Below are positions 17,016-26,287 of a DNA stretch of 64,000 nucleotides, piece by piece. The first letter of the stretch is position 1; each line of letters starts with the position of its first letter. The notes beneath the pieces are model-generated. The model saw only the letters and a list, made by a program, of their open reading frames with translations, was not told where the DNA came from and ran no database searches. This DNA comes from Clostridia bacterium (GTDB lineage Bacteria; Bacillota; Clostridia; Christensenellales; Aristaeellaceae). The position numbers and the translations under genes were made by a program. The stretch spans positions 120,672-184,671 of the forward strand of contig JAFSOC010000015.1 in assembly GCA_017447185.1 (NCBI GenBank), written 5' to 3'.

Positions 17016-17747
17016 ATGAAGGTTATCATCGCGGAGAACTATGAAGACGGCGCCAGGAAGGCAGCAGATGTGATTGAAAAGATCGTGCGGGAGAATCCGA
17101 CCTGCACGCTGGGTCTGGCCACCGGCAGCAGCCCTGTGGGCATGTACAAGGAACTGGCACGCCGCTGCAAGGATGAGGGACTTGATTTCAGCAAAATCCA
17201 CAGCGTGAACCTGGATGAATATGTAGGCCTGGAAGGCACACATGACCAGAGCTATCGCTACTTCATGAATACGAACCTGTTCGATCACATCAACATCGAC
17301 AAGAACAACACCTATGTTGCCAAGGGAACCGGAGATGTGAAGGCGAACCTGAAAGAGTTCAACGCGATCCTGGACAAGACCGATATCGAGATCCAGGTGC
17401 TGGGCGTCGGCCCGGACGGTCACCTGGGATTCAACGAGCCCGGCGAAACTCTATATGACGGCGCGCATGAGGAAGTTCTGGACGATTCCACCATCGAAGC
17501 GAACAAGCGTTTCTTTGCCAGCAAGGAAGACGTTCCCACCCATGCGGTGACGATGGGTATGGGCAACATTATGCGGGCGAAGCGCCTGCTGATGATCATC
17601 AGCGGCAACAAGCAGGAAGCTGCCACCAAGCTGCTGATTGAAGACAAGATCGACCCGAAGTGCCCCTGCACCTTCATGCGGATGCACAGGGACGCCACCG
17701 TCGTGATCGAAAAGAAACTGGCGGACGAGATCGGCTACAAGGGATAA
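17016..17747 (+). CDS. nagB: Glucosamine-6-phosphate deaminase NagB
   Basis: The product (243 residues) converts glucosamine-6-phosphate to fructose-6-phosphate and ammonia, reversibly. It shows GLATGSSPVGMYKEL (phosphate loop), NLDEYVGL (general-base Asp) and GVGPDGHLGFNEPG (catalytic His). The second of two nearby ATGs is chosen because the GGGGGG ribosome-binding sequence is 9 bases from it but only 3 from the first, at 17010. It is the last gene of the glmM operon, before a strong terminator. The context links it to amino-sugar synthesis rather than to nagA-type catabolism. Confidence 0.95.
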   Translation: MKVIIAENYEDGARKAADVIEKIVRENPTCTLGLATGSSPVGMYKELARRCKDEGLDFSKIHSVNLDEYVGLEGTHDQSYRYFMNTNLFDHINIDKNNTYVAKGTGDVKANLKEFNAILDKTDIEIQVLGVGPDGHLGFNEPGETLYDGAHEEVLDDSTIEANKRFFASKEDVPTHAVTMGMGNIMRAKRLLMIISGNKQEAATKLLIEDKIDPKCPCTFMRMHRDATVVIEKKLADEIGYKG

Positions 17748-17764
17748 TCCATTCATACAAAAGA

Positions 17765-17792
17765 AACCGGCGGAAAAATCCGCCGGTTTTTT
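17765..17792 (+). terminator. Bidirectional terminator between nagB and the glutamine synthetase gene
   Basis: A 10-bp stem AACCGGCGGA / TCCGCCGGTT with an AAAA loop and TTTTTT on the plus side. The A-rich left flank gives a usable T-run on the minus strand, so it can end both converging genes. Confidence 0.9.
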
Positions 17793-17807
17793 GATTGTGC
17801 CGGGAGT

Positions 17808-19895
17808 TTACTGTACGCTGAAAAGCAATTCGTCATAGGTGGGGAACGGCCAGCAGGAGCGGTCTGTAATGCGCTCCAGCTGATCTGCACAGTAGCGCAG
17901 GGAAACCATGGCCGGGAGAACCTGATCGTGCATATAGCGGGCGGAAAGGTCAGGCGACTCTGGTTCCGGCTTGTTGTTCAGAATTTCAGCCAGAGCATCC
18001 ATATTGTCCTTCAGCTGGTCGATGCCTTCGCAAAGGCCGGAGAGGAGGGACGGGCCGTTCATCACGGAAGCGCCGGCTTCCTTCAGGCTGTTGAGGGAAG
18101 AAGCCAGGCTGCCCGCATACTTCATGACAGCCGGCAGGATCTGACGGCGGCCCATCATCAGCATGGTTTCCGCCTCAATCTTGATCATTTTCGCATAGGA
18201 ATCTAGGCCAATCTCCCTGCGGGAGCGGAGCTCGGAAGCGGAGAGGACCTTATGGGTTTCAAAAAGGCGCACATTCTTCTCCGCTGTGTAGCAGGGAAGC
18301 GCCTCCACGGTGGAGGGCAGGGAAAGCAGCCCGCGGCGGGCAGCTTCATCCACCCAGTCCTTTGAATAATTGTTGCCGTTGAAAATGATCCGTTTATGCT
18401 CCCGAATGGTGCGGACAATCAGTTCATGCAGAGCGCTGCGGAAATCATCCGCCTTCTCCAGCTCATCCGCAAACTGGCGCAGGGATTCGGCGACAATTGT
18501 ATTCAGGACGACGTTCGAATCGGCAATGGAGGCGGAGGAACCCAGGGAACGGAATTCGAACTTGTTGCCTGTAAAGGCGAAAGGTGAAGTCCGGTTTCGG
18601 TCTGTGGTATCACGGGGGAATTTCGGCAGGGCATGGACCCCGACGGTGAGCTCAGTTTTTTCACGGCCGCTGTAATCCGCACCGGCTTCCAGTGCGTCCA
18701 GAATCTCGGTCAGTTCGTCGCCGAGGAAAATGCTGATGATCGCGGGCGGCGCTTCGCAGCCGCCGAGGCGGTGGTCATTACCGGCGGACGCGACGGAAGC
18801 GCGGAGAAGATCCTGATAATCGTCAACGGCCTTGATCACGGAGGTCAGGAACAGCAGGAACTGGGCACTTTCATGCGGGCTGTCGCCGGGCTCCAGAAGG
18901 TTGTAGCCGGTATTGGTAAACATGGACCAGTTGTTATGCTTGCCGCTGCCGTTCACACCCTCAAAAGGCTTTTCAGCCAGCAGGCAGACCAGGTTATGCC
19001 GCAATGCAACCTTTTTCATCATTTCCATCGTAATCTGGTTATGATCGCAGGCGACATTCGCAATGGCGTAAATCGGTGCCATTTCATGCTGCGCGGGCGC
19101 AGTTTCGTTATGCTCCGTCTTCGCAAGGACCCCCAGCTTCCAGAGCTCCTCATTAAGGTCAGCCATGAAGGCCTGAACCCGGGTCTGGATAGTGCCGAAG
19201 AAGTGATCCCCCAGTTCCTGTCCCTTGGGAGCGCGGGAACCGTACAGTGTGCGGCCGGAGAAAATCAGATCGCTCCGGCGGTCAAACAGATCCTTGTCCA
19301 CAAGGAAATATTCCTGCTCGGGCCCGACGGTGGGCGTGACGCGGGTGGCATCCATCCGGCCGAAGAGGTGCAGGATACGGACGGCCTGTTTGCTCAGGGC
19401 TTCCATGGAGCGGAGGAGCGGGGTTTTCTTGTCCAGCGCTTCACCGCCGTAGGAGCAGTATGCCGTCGGGATACAAAGGATATGATCCTTGATAAAAGCA
19501 TAGGAAGTTGGGTCCCAGGCGGTATAGCCACGGGCCTCAAAGGTGGAGCGCAGGCCGCCGCTGGGCAGGGAGGAAGCATCCGCCTCGCCGCGGACAAGCT
19601 CCTTGCCGGAGAACTCCTGGATTACTGCACCGCCGGGAAGCGGAGAAATGAAAGCATCATGCTTCTCGGCCGTGACGGAATTGAGCGGCTGGAACCAGTG
19701 AGTATAATGCGTGGCTCCGTGCTCAAGCGCCCAGTCCTTCATAGCATTGGCAACGACACTGGCTACCTCCGGATCGAGGCGACGGCCGTCGTCAATGGTT
19801 TTATGCAGCGCCTTGTAGGTTTCTTTCGGAAGACGCTGGCGCATAACAGAATCGTTAAAAACATTGATACCGAAAATTTCTTCCATCCTGACCAT
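17808..19895 (-). CDS. glnN: Glutamine synthetase type III (GlnN family)
   Basis: The product (695 residues) makes glutamine from glutamate, ammonia and ATP. Its length and motifs are those of the large GSIII class common in Bacteroidetes and Clostridia: THWFQPLN, the substrate-binding GPEQEYFLVD, KTEHNETAPAQHEMAPIY and KPFEGVNGSGKHNNWS. The chosen start (MVRMEEIFG) has AGGAGG 9 bases upstream; ten further in-frame codons upstream are not supported. It is monocistronic, with its own promoter and a shared terminator. No PII or GlnR gene is nearby. Confidence 0.95.
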   Translation of the reverse strand: MVRMEEIFGINVFNDSVMRQRLPKETYKALHKTIDDGRRLDPEVASVVANAMKDWALEHGATHYTHWFQPLNSVTAEKHDAFISPLPGGAVIQEFSGKELVRGEADASSLPSGGLRSTFEARGYTAWDPTSYAFIKDHILCIPTAYCSYGGEALDKKTPLLRSMEALSKQAVRILHLFGRMDATRVTPTVGPEQEYFLVDKDLFDRRSDLIFSGRTLYGSRAPKGQELGDHFFGTIQTRVQAFMADLNEELWKLGVLAKTEHNETAPAQHEMAPIYAIANVACDHNQITMEMMKKVALRHNLVCLLAEKPFEGVNGSGKHNNWSMFTNTGYNLLEPGDSPHESAQFLLFLTSVIKAVDDYQDLLRASVASAGNDHRLGGCEAPPAIISIFLGDELTEILDALEAGADYSGREKTELTVGVHALPKFPRDTTDRNRTSPFAFTGNKFEFRSLGSSASIADSNVVLNTIVAESLRQFADELEKADDFRSALHELIVRTIREHKRIIFNGNNYSKDWVDEAARRGLLSLPSTVEALPCYTAEKNVRLFETHKVLSASELRSRREIGLDSYAKMIKIEAETMLMMGRRQILPAVMKYAGSLASSLNSLKEAGASVMNGPSLLSGLCEGIDQLKDNMDALAEILNNKPEPESPDLSARYMHDQVLPAMVSLRYCADQLERITDRSCWPFPTYDELLFSVQ

Positions 19896-19924
19896 GCAGC
19901 AGCACCTCCTGAACTTATTTTCCA

Positions 19925-19953
19925 AGTTTAGTCAATAACCCCCGAAAAGTCAA
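19925..19953 (-). promoter_or_regulatory. Promoter for the glutamine synthetase gene
   Basis: Minus strand: TTGACT, 17 bases, TAAACT, ending 29 bases before the chosen ATG. The G-run within the spacer is notable but no operator is recognised. Confidence 0.8.
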
Positions 19954-20008
19954 GCATTTTCAGCCTTCAGAGACTCCCGGAGGAGCCGTTTTGCAGATGA
20001 ATTCCGAT

Positions 20009-20037
20009 TTGTCTTTTACACTTTATTGTGATAAAAT
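20009..20037 (+). promoter_or_regulatory. Promoter for the yerC-pcrA-ligA operon
   Basis: TTGTCT, 17 bases, TAAAAT, ending 41 bases before the yerC ATG. Confidence 0.75.
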
Positions 20038-20078
20038 ATTTTAATGGATTTTAATGGCCTGCGATGGAGGATACAGAG

Positions 20079-20372
20079 ATGTTTGAACCAAAAATCAGGA
20101 ATCACCAGACGGATTTATTGATGAAAGCAGTGATCCTGCTCCGGGATGAGGAAGATGCATACCGGTTTTTTGAGGATCTCTGTACGATTCCCGAAATCAA
20201 GAGTATCAGCCAGCGGCTGGAAGTTGCGGAGCTTCTCCGGAAAAAGGAGACGTATCAGAAGATTGCCGAGCAGACAGGCGCTTCGAGTGCAACAATATCC
20301 CGGGTAAACCGCGCGCTGACCTATGGCGCGGACGGATACAACCGGATTCTCGAAAAGATGGAGAAGGAGTAA
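20079..20372 (+). CDS. yerC: YerC/YecD family TrpR-like DNA-binding protein
   Basis: The product (97 residues) is a small all-helical protein of the TrpR/YerC-YecD family. The helix-turn-helix is in TYQKIAEQTGASSATISRVNRAL. Its regulatory target is not established. The ATG at 20079 has GGAGG 8 bases upstream; another ATG five codons earlier lacks one. It sits 9 bases before pcrA, a placement also known for yerC near pcrA in Bacillus, and could influence the operon it begins. Confidence 0.9.
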   Translation: MFEPKIRNHQTDLLMKAVILLRDEEDAYRFFEDLCTIPEIKSISQRLEVAELLRKKETYQKIAEQTGASSATISRVNRALTYGADGYNRILEKMEKE

Positions 20373-20381
20373 AGGCCGCGC

Positions 20382-22715
20382 ATGGACTTGAGCAAGCTGA
20401 ACAGGGAACAGCGGCTGGCCGCTGAAACGCTGGAAGGGCCGGTGCTGATCCTGGCGGGAGCCGGAAGCGGGAAAACCCGTGCGCTGACGTACCGGGTTGC
20501 GAACCTGATCGATCACGGGGTTCCCGCATGGAGCATCCTGGCACTGACTTTTACAAACAAAGCAGCAAAAGAAATGAAAACCCGTGTGGAGGAACTCATT
20601 GGAGAGGAAGCTGCGGGAAACGCGTGGATCAGCACATTCCACTCCACCTGCGCGAGGATTCTCCGCCGGGATATCGAAAAGCTCGGATACAGCCGTTCCT
20701 TCGTGATCTATGATGACGACGACCAGACCCGGGCACTGAAGGAAATCTACAAACAGCTGAACCTGGACGATGCGTTTATCCCGGTGCGGGAAACAAAATC
20801 CAAGATCGGTGATGCGAAGAACCGGCTCCTTACGCCGGACGAATGGTTCCATCAGTCCCCGCGGGACCGGCGGAGCAGTACGATTCACGATGTCATGGTT
20901 GAATACGAAAAAAAGATGAGAACCATGAACGCACTGGATTTTGATGATCTGCTGCTGAAGACACTGGAGCTGTTTGCCGACCATCCGCCCGTACTGCAGC
21001 AGTACAAGGACCGGTTCCGGTACGTGCTGGTGGACGAATACCAGGATACCAACAAGGCCCAGTACGAGATGATTCGCCTGCTGACGGCAGAAAGCCGGAA
21101 CCTGTGCGTTGTCGGCGACGATGACCAGAGCATCTACGGATGGCGCGGCGCAGATATCCGGAACATCCTGGACTTTGAAAAAGACTATCCGGATACCGTT
21201 GTGATCAAGCTGGAGCAGAACTACCGCTCCACTTCAAACATCCTGGACGCGGCCAACCAGGTGATCGCAAACAACTATGGCCGTAAAGACAAGAAACTCT
21301 GGACAGAGCATGGACAGGGAGACAAAATCACCGTTTACCGTGCGGCGGACGAACATGATGAAAGCATGTGGATTGCCGGGCAGATTCGAAAACTGAAAAA
21401 CGCCGGCGTGAACTATGGCGACACTGCGATTCTCTACCGCACCAACGCGCAGAGCCGCCTGCCGGAAGAAATGCTGATGCGGAGCGGCATTCCATATAAG
21501 GTTTTTGGAGGACAGAAGTTCTATGAACGCAAGGAAATCAAGGATATTCTTGCGTATCTCCGCGTGATTGTAAATCCTGCGGACAGCATCTCCCTTGCTC
21601 GGATTATCAACGTTCCAAAGCGCGCGATCGGCGACACGACGGTGCAGGCGCTGACGGAGGCGGCTGCGGAACGGGGCGTGCCGGTATACGGCGTGCTGAA
21701 CGATCCGCCGGAATCCCTGGGATCCCGGGCGCGGGCCAGCGTATCCGCCTTCTTCGGGATGATGACGCTGCTTGGCGCCATGAAGGAATGCATGGAACTG
21801 ACAGAATTCGTTGATACGCTGATTGAAAAGACCGGACTGGAGGAACAGTACCGGAAGGAAGATACGGATGAGGCGCGGGACCGGATCGGCAATATTGATG
21901 AGTTCCGGAACTCCCTTCGCGAATACGCGGAAAGCGAAGAAAACGCCACGCTGGAAGGTTACCTGGAAAACGTGTCGCTGGTGACGGACCTGGACCGGGA
22001 AACGGACAGCAAAGGCTATGTGACCATGATGACGCTTCACAGCGCGAAGGGCCTTGAATTTGACAATGTTTTCATTCCCGGAATGGAGGAAAACATCTTC
22101 CCGAGCATGCGCAGCATGGCGGAAGAAGACCGGCTGGAAGAGGAACGCCGACTGATGTATGTGGGAATTACCCGGGCGAGGAAGCGGCTTTTCCTGTCCT
22201 ACGCGACAGAACGGATGCTTTACAACCAGTACAGCCACAATCCGCCGAGCCGCTTCATGAAGGAAATACCGGCGAAACTGATGGATATTACTTTCAGCCA
22301 GGCCGGACCGGACCGGTTCGGAGGCGGAAGCCGGAACGAAACCGGTTTTGCCGGCGGCTCCGGAACGGGGTACGGAAGGACACCGGTGAAAATCCCGGCG
22401 GCGCCGAAATCCGTGCCGATTCCCGGAAAACCGAAGCTGACTTTCAAGGGAATGGACCTGAATCATATTCCCGGTGTTCAGAAGGGGTTCGGAACGACGG
22501 TACAGAGCGCAGCCCGGAATATGGAAGATTCCTCGCTGAAATCCCTGTTCGCAGCGGGTGACCGCGTACGTCATCCGAAATTCGGCAAGGGAACGGTCGG
22601 GGAAGTATGGGGAAACGGAAAGGACGCGCGGGTCCGGATTCAGTTTGACGATGGCGCGGAAAAGGAACTGGCGCTGTCCATTGCCCCGATTATCCGCCTG
22701 GAGGAAGAGGAATGA
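20382..22715 (+). CDS. pcrA: ATP-dependent DNA helicase PcrA/UvrD
   Basis: The product (777 residues) is a superfamily 1A 3'-5' helicase for repair and replication-conflict resolution. It has Walker A GAGSGKT (26-32), the Walker B motif DEYQD (218-222), GDDDQSIYGWRGADI, QNYRST, LHSAKGLEFDNVFIPG and the motif VI sequence VGITRARKRL. A Gly/Pro-rich linker leads to a C-terminal Tudor-like domain (AGDRVRHPKFGKGTV), the RNA-polymerase-interacting part in PcrA. It overlaps ligA by ATGA. Confidence 0.97.
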   Translation: MDLSKLNREQRLAAETLEGPVLILAGAGSGKTRALTYRVANLIDHGVPAWSILALTFTNKAAKEMKTRVEELIGEEAAGNAWISTFHSTCARILRRDIEKLGYSRSFVIYDDDDQTRALKEIYKQLNLDDAFIPVRETKSKIGDAKNRLLTPDEWFHQSPRDRRSSTIHDVMVEYEKKMRTMNALDFDDLLLKTLELFADHPPVLQQYKDRFRYVLVDEYQDTNKAQYEMIRLLTAESRNLCVVGDDDQSIYGWRGADIRNILDFEKDYPDTVVIKLEQNYRSTSNILDAANQVIANNYGRKDKKLWTEHGQGDKITVYRAADEHDESMWIAGQIRKLKNAGVNYGDTAILYRTNAQSRLPEEMLMRSGIPYKVFGGQKFYERKEIKDILAYLRVIVNPADSISLARIINVPKRAIGDTTVQALTEAAAERGVPVYGVLNDPPESLGSRARASVSAFFGMMTLLGAMKECMELTEFVDTLIEKTGLEEQYRKEDTDEARDRIGNIDEFRNSLREYAESEENATLEGYLENVSLVTDLDRETDSKGYVTMMTLHSAKGLEFDNVFIPGMEENIFPSMRSMAEEDRLEEERRLMYVGITRARKRLFLSYATERMLYNQYSHNPPSRFMKEIPAKLMDITFSQAGPDRFGGGSRNETGFAGGSGTGYGRTPVKIPAAPKSVPIPGKPKLTFKGMDLNHIPGVQKGFGTTVQSAARNMEDSSLKSLFAAGDRVRHPKFGKGTVGEVWGNGKDARVRIQFDDGAEKELALSIAPIIRLEEEE

Positions 22716-24682
22716 ACGCTGAGCAGAAGCAAAGGATGGAAGAGCTGATCGCGGAGATCAGCAAAGCCTCCTATGCCTATTATGTGCTGGATGACCCGTA
22801 CATGTCCGACATGCAGTGGGACAAGCTGTATGACGAACTGCGGCGGCTGGAAAGCGATACGGGAGAAAGCCTGCCGGACAGCCCCACAAAGAAAGTCGGC
22901 GGCACAACCCTGAAAGGCTTCGAAGAACATGTGCACCTGAACCGGCTGTGGAGCATGGACAAAGTGCAGAGCCTGGAAGAACTGGACGCATGGATCCTCC
23001 GGACGGAAAAACTGGCCGGAAGGAACAACCTGCAGTATTACGTGGAATACAAATTTGATGGCCTGACGCTGAATCTTACCTACGATCACGGCGAACTGAT
23101 CCAGGCAGCCACCCGGGGCGACGGCGTGAAAGGGGAGGCGATTCTGCCGCAGGCCATGACCATCCACACGGTTCCGCGGAAGATCCCTTACCAGGGCCTC
23201 CTGGAGGTTCAGGGCGAATGCATCATGCGTCTGAGCACGCTGGAGAAATACAATCGGGAGCATCCGGAAGCGCCACTGAAAAATGCGCGGAATGCTGCAG
23301 CGGGCGCGCTGCGCAACCTGGATCCCGCAGTGACGGCCAGCCGCCACCTGGACGCGTTTTTCTACCAGATCGGCACCATTGACAATCCCCCGTACAAAAC
23401 ACAGCCGGAAATGCTGAATTTCCTCCGGGAAAACGGATTCCAGGTCAGTCCGTACCTCGGCAGCGGAACGGGACGGGAAGAACTGGAAGAATGCATCCGC
23501 CAGATCGAGGAAAAACGCGGGTCCCTCGACTGGCTGATCGACGGCGTTGTGATCAAGATCGGCGACAGCACGCTGCGGGAGCAGATGGGCTTTACGGAAA
23601 AGTTCCCGCGCTGGGCTGTGGCCTACAAGTTTGAGGCGGAAGAAGCCGTTACAAAACTGCTGGATGTTACCTGGGAGCTGGGCAGAACCGGGAAACTTAC
23701 ACCGCTAGCGCACCTGGAGCCCGTGGATTTCTACGGCGTGACCGTGCGGAAAGCCACGCTGAACAATCTGGGAGACATCCAGCGGAAGGATGTGGCCATC
23801 GGCTGCAATGTATGGATCCGGAGAAGCAACGACGTGATTCCGGAGATCATGGGCAGGGCCGGGGACATTCAGCCGGATGAACAGCCGATTGAAAAACCGG
23901 AAATCTGTCCTGCGTGCGGAAGCCTGCTGGTCAGCCGGGGAGCGCATCTGTTCTGCATGAACCGGAAAAGCTGCCGACCGCAGGCCATTGCGAGAATCGC
24001 GCATTTCGCCAGCCGGGAAGCGATGGACATCGAAGGGCTGAGCGAAAAAACCGCCGCACAGCTATATGACCAGGCGGGCATCCGGGAACCGGCGGACCTG
24101 TACAGCCTGACGCCGATGGATTTCCTGATGCTGGACGGATTCAAGGAAAAGAAGGCGGCGAATCTGGGGGATTCCCTGGAAAAAAGCAAGCACTGCGAGC
24201 TGGATGCTTTCCTTTTCGCACTGGGAATTCCGAATGTGGGGAGAAAAACCGCCCGGGACCTGGCACAGGCGTTCGGATCACTGGAGAATCTCAGGAACAC
24301 CGATGCGGAGAAGCTGACCGCACTGCCGGATATCGGAGATACCGTGGCCGGCAGCATTACGGAATACTTCAGTTTTCCGGAAAACAACGCTATGATCGAC
24401 GCGATGCTGGCAGCCGGGGTTCAGCCGAAGGAGCCGGATCACGCAGGGGAGGGCGTGTTCAGCGGGATGACGATCGTGGTTACGGGAACGCTGCCGACGC
24501 TGAGCCGGAAACAGGCGGAAGACCTGATCCGATCCTGCGGCGGGAACGCTTCCTCCTCTGTCAGCAAAAAGACGGCCTTTGTGGTGGTCGGCGAGGATGC
24601 GGGCAGCAAGCTGACGAAAGCACAGAGCCTTGGCATTGAAACCATCGACGAGGCAGAACTGATGAGAAGGGCAGGGAGATAA
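22712..24682 (+). CDS. ligA: NAD-dependent DNA ligase LigA
   Basis: The product (656 residues) seals nicks using NAD. Adenylation Lys114 lies in EYKFDG. It then has the OB-fold region, a four-cysteine zinc finger (Cys399, Cys402, Cys415, Cys421), helix-hairpin-helix repeats (GIPNVGRKTARDLA, LPDIGDTVAGSI) and a C-terminal BRCT domain starting near VFSGMTIVVTGTL. Length is typical. pcrA-ligA is a classic Bacillota pair, here translationally coupled by a 4-base overlap. Confidence 0.97.
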   Translation: MNAEQKQRMEELIAEISKASYAYYVLDDPYMSDMQWDKLYDELRRLESDTGESLPDSPTKKVGGTTLKGFEEHVHLNRLWSMDKVQSLEELDAWILRTEKLAGRNNLQYYVEYKFDGLTLNLTYDHGELIQAATRGDGVKGEAILPQAMTIHTVPRKIPYQGLLEVQGECIMRLSTLEKYNREHPEAPLKNARNAAAGALRNLDPAVTASRHLDAFFYQIGTIDNPPYKTQPEMLNFLRENGFQVSPYLGSGTGREELEECIRQIEEKRGSLDWLIDGVVIKIGDSTLREQMGFTEKFPRWAVAYKFEAEEAVTKLLDVTWELGRTGKLTPLAHLEPVDFYGVTVRKATLNNLGDIQRKDVAIGCNVWIRRSNDVIPEIMGRAGDIQPDEQPIEKPEICPACGSLLVSRGAHLFCMNRKSCRPQAIARIAHFASREAMDIEGLSEKTAAQLYDQAGIREPADLYSLTPMDFLMLDGFKEKKAANLGDSLEKSKHCELDAFLFALGIPNVGRKTARDLAQAFGSLENLRNTDAEKLTALPDIGDTVAGSITEYFSFPENNAMIDAMLAAGVQPKEPDHAGEGVFSGMTIVVTGTLPTLSRKQAEDLIRSCGGNASSSVSKKTAFVVVGEDAGSKLTKAQSLGIETIDEAELMRRAGR

Positions 24683-24683
24683 T

Positions 24684-25487
24684 TTGTTTACAGGCATTAC
24701 CCAATGGTTCAACGATCTGACAACCAATCCTTCCGCTACGTTGATTACGCTGGCCTATACTGCGGTGGCGATACTGTTCAGCCTGATCCTCCACGAATGT
24801 GCCCACGGGTGGGTCGCCTACAAGTGCGGGGATCCGACAGCCAAGATGCTGGGACGGCTGACCCTGAATCCGTTAAAGCACCTGGATCCGATCGGAACGA
24901 TCTGCATGTTGTTCCTGCATGTTGGCTGGGCCAAACCGGTGCCGATCAATCCGCGGAATTTCCGGCGGTTCAGGAGGGACTACATTCTGGTTTCACTTGC
25001 CGGTATTATCACGAACCTGCTGCTGTTCCTGCTGAGCCTGATCATATCCGCACTCCTGTGCAAATTCATGTATGATCCGGAACTGCTCGAATACGCACGG
25101 GAAAAAGGCCTGCAGAACAATCTGCTGGACATTTACCATATGATTTTCCCGAACGCGGTTTACGGCGGCGTTTTCGATATCGTATCTCCGAATGTCCGGG
25201 CCGGATGCGAATGGATGCTGTACGTGCAGCGCTTATTCCTGATGCTGGCGCAGATGAACCTGGGTCTCGCGATTTTCAACCTGATTCCTGTGCCGCCGCT
25301 GGACGGATACCGTTTCCTAGACATGTTCGTGTTCAAGGGAAGGCTTGCTATGGAGCGCAGTACGATGAACATCATCCAGATCGCGTTTCTGGTGATCTGC
25401 ATGAGCGGCCTGTTAAGCAATTTCCTTGGCACCGTGAACGGTGCGGTTTTCGGATTCTTCAGCAATTTCATTGCACATATTATCTGA
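24684..25487 (+). CDS. Site-2-protease family membrane metalloprotease (M50)
   Basis: The product (267 residues) has five or six hydrophobic helices and the intramembrane zinc-protease motifs: HECAH (37-41), a variant HExxH, and NLIPVPPLDGYRF with the third ligand Asp207. Members of this small M50 group (YwhC-like) lack a PDZ domain, as here, and their substrates are unknown. Translation appears to start with TTG one base after the ligA stop, with GGGAG about 5 bases upstream. It is followed closely by scpA, an arrangement seen in other Clostridia. Confidence 0.88.
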   Translation: MFTGITQWFNDLTTNPSATLITLAYTAVAILFSLILHECAHGWVAYKCGDPTAKMLGRLTLNPLKHLDPIGTICMLFLHVGWAKPVPINPRNFRRFRRDYILVSLAGIITNLLLFLLSLIISALLCKFMYDPELLEYAREKGLQNNLLDIYHMIFPNAVYGGVFDIVSPNVRAGCEWMLYVQRLFLMLAQMNLGLAIFNLIPVPPLDGYRFLDMFVFKGRLAMERSTMNIIQIAFLVICMSGLLSNFLGTVNGAVFGFFSNFIAHII

Positions 25488-25501
25488 ACAAGTAGGTACG
25501 T

Positions 25502-26287
25502 ATGCTGACACGGGAATTTAAACTGAAAGATTTCGACGGGCCGCTGGACCTGCTACTGACGCTGATCGGGAAAGCGCAGATTGATATCAGGGATATCTTC
25601 GTGAGTGAGATTACCGATCAGTACCTTGAGATCGTGCGGAACGCCCCGGATCTGAATATGGACGAGAGCAGCGACTTCCTGGTGGTAGCCGCGACGCTGC
25701 TGGAAATCAAAAGCCGGGCGATGCTCCCGAAACCGGAAGAACCGCCCGAAGAGGATCCTGAAACGGAACTGATCCGCCGGCTGGAAGAATACAAGCAGTT
25801 CAAGGAAACGGCAGAGAACATGAAGAGTTTTGAGGAAGCTGCGAAACACGTATTCACCAAGCTTCCGGAAGAATATCCGCTTCCGCCGCAGGAATTTGAA
25901 CTGACCGGACTCACGCTGGAAGGACTGACAGAAGCATTTATCCGGATCTGGAACCGAAAGCCGACGCTGGACGATAATCCGGAAAGCAATCACTACGCGC
26001 CGAGAAATATCCGCCGCGACGTCCACACAGTGCAGGAATGCATGCTGAACCTGCTGCAGAGCGTGAAACAAAAAAAACGCATGAAATTCGAGGATGCTTT
26101 CCGGGATGCTCCGACGAAGGAAGCCGTTGTCACCTATTTCCTGGCGGTGCTGGAGCTGCTGAAACTCGGGCAGATGCACATCCGGCAGAAATCGATTTAC
26201 GGCGAAATAGAACTGATTTACGGGAAATACAAACCAAAGAAGGAAACGGATCTGACGACCGTTGCCGGAGAGGATGCCGGAACATGA
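25502..26287 (+). CDS. scpA: Segregation and condensation protein ScpA
   Basis: The product (261 residues) is the kleisin subunit that bridges SMC heads in the bacterial condensin. The N-terminal domain shows FDGPLDLLLTLIGKAQIDI and SSDFLVVAATLLEIKSRAML. A winged-helix C-terminus binds the SMC head. It overlaps scpB by ATGA, so the two ScpAB partners should be made together. smc itself is not in the window. Confidence 0.96.
   Translation: MLTREFKLKDFDGPLDLLLTLIGKAQIDIRDIFVSEITDQYLEIVRNAPDLNMDESSDFLVVAATLLEIKSRAMLPKPEEPPEEDPETELIRRLEEYKQFKETAENMKSFEEAAKHVFTKLPEEYPLPPQEFELTGLTLEGLTEAFIRIWNRKPTLDDNPESNHYAPRNIRRDVHTVQECMLNLLQSVKQKKRMKFEDAFRDAPTKEAVVTYFLAVLELLKLGQMHIRQKSIYGEIELIYGKYKPKKETDLTTVAGEDAGT

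Noticed and set aside
18633-19931. A 432-codon plus-strand frame opposite the glutamine synthetase gene, and similar long frames opposite the radical SAM, mutL, miaB and dxs genes
   Set aside because: Same codon-bias effect; the sense strand encodes clear conserved enzymes.
19954-20008. Small gene or RNA in the gap between the glutamine synthetase gene and yerC
   Set aside because: The gap is filled by two divergent promoters; the only inverted repeat (CTCC-4-GGAG) is too weak to support a feature.
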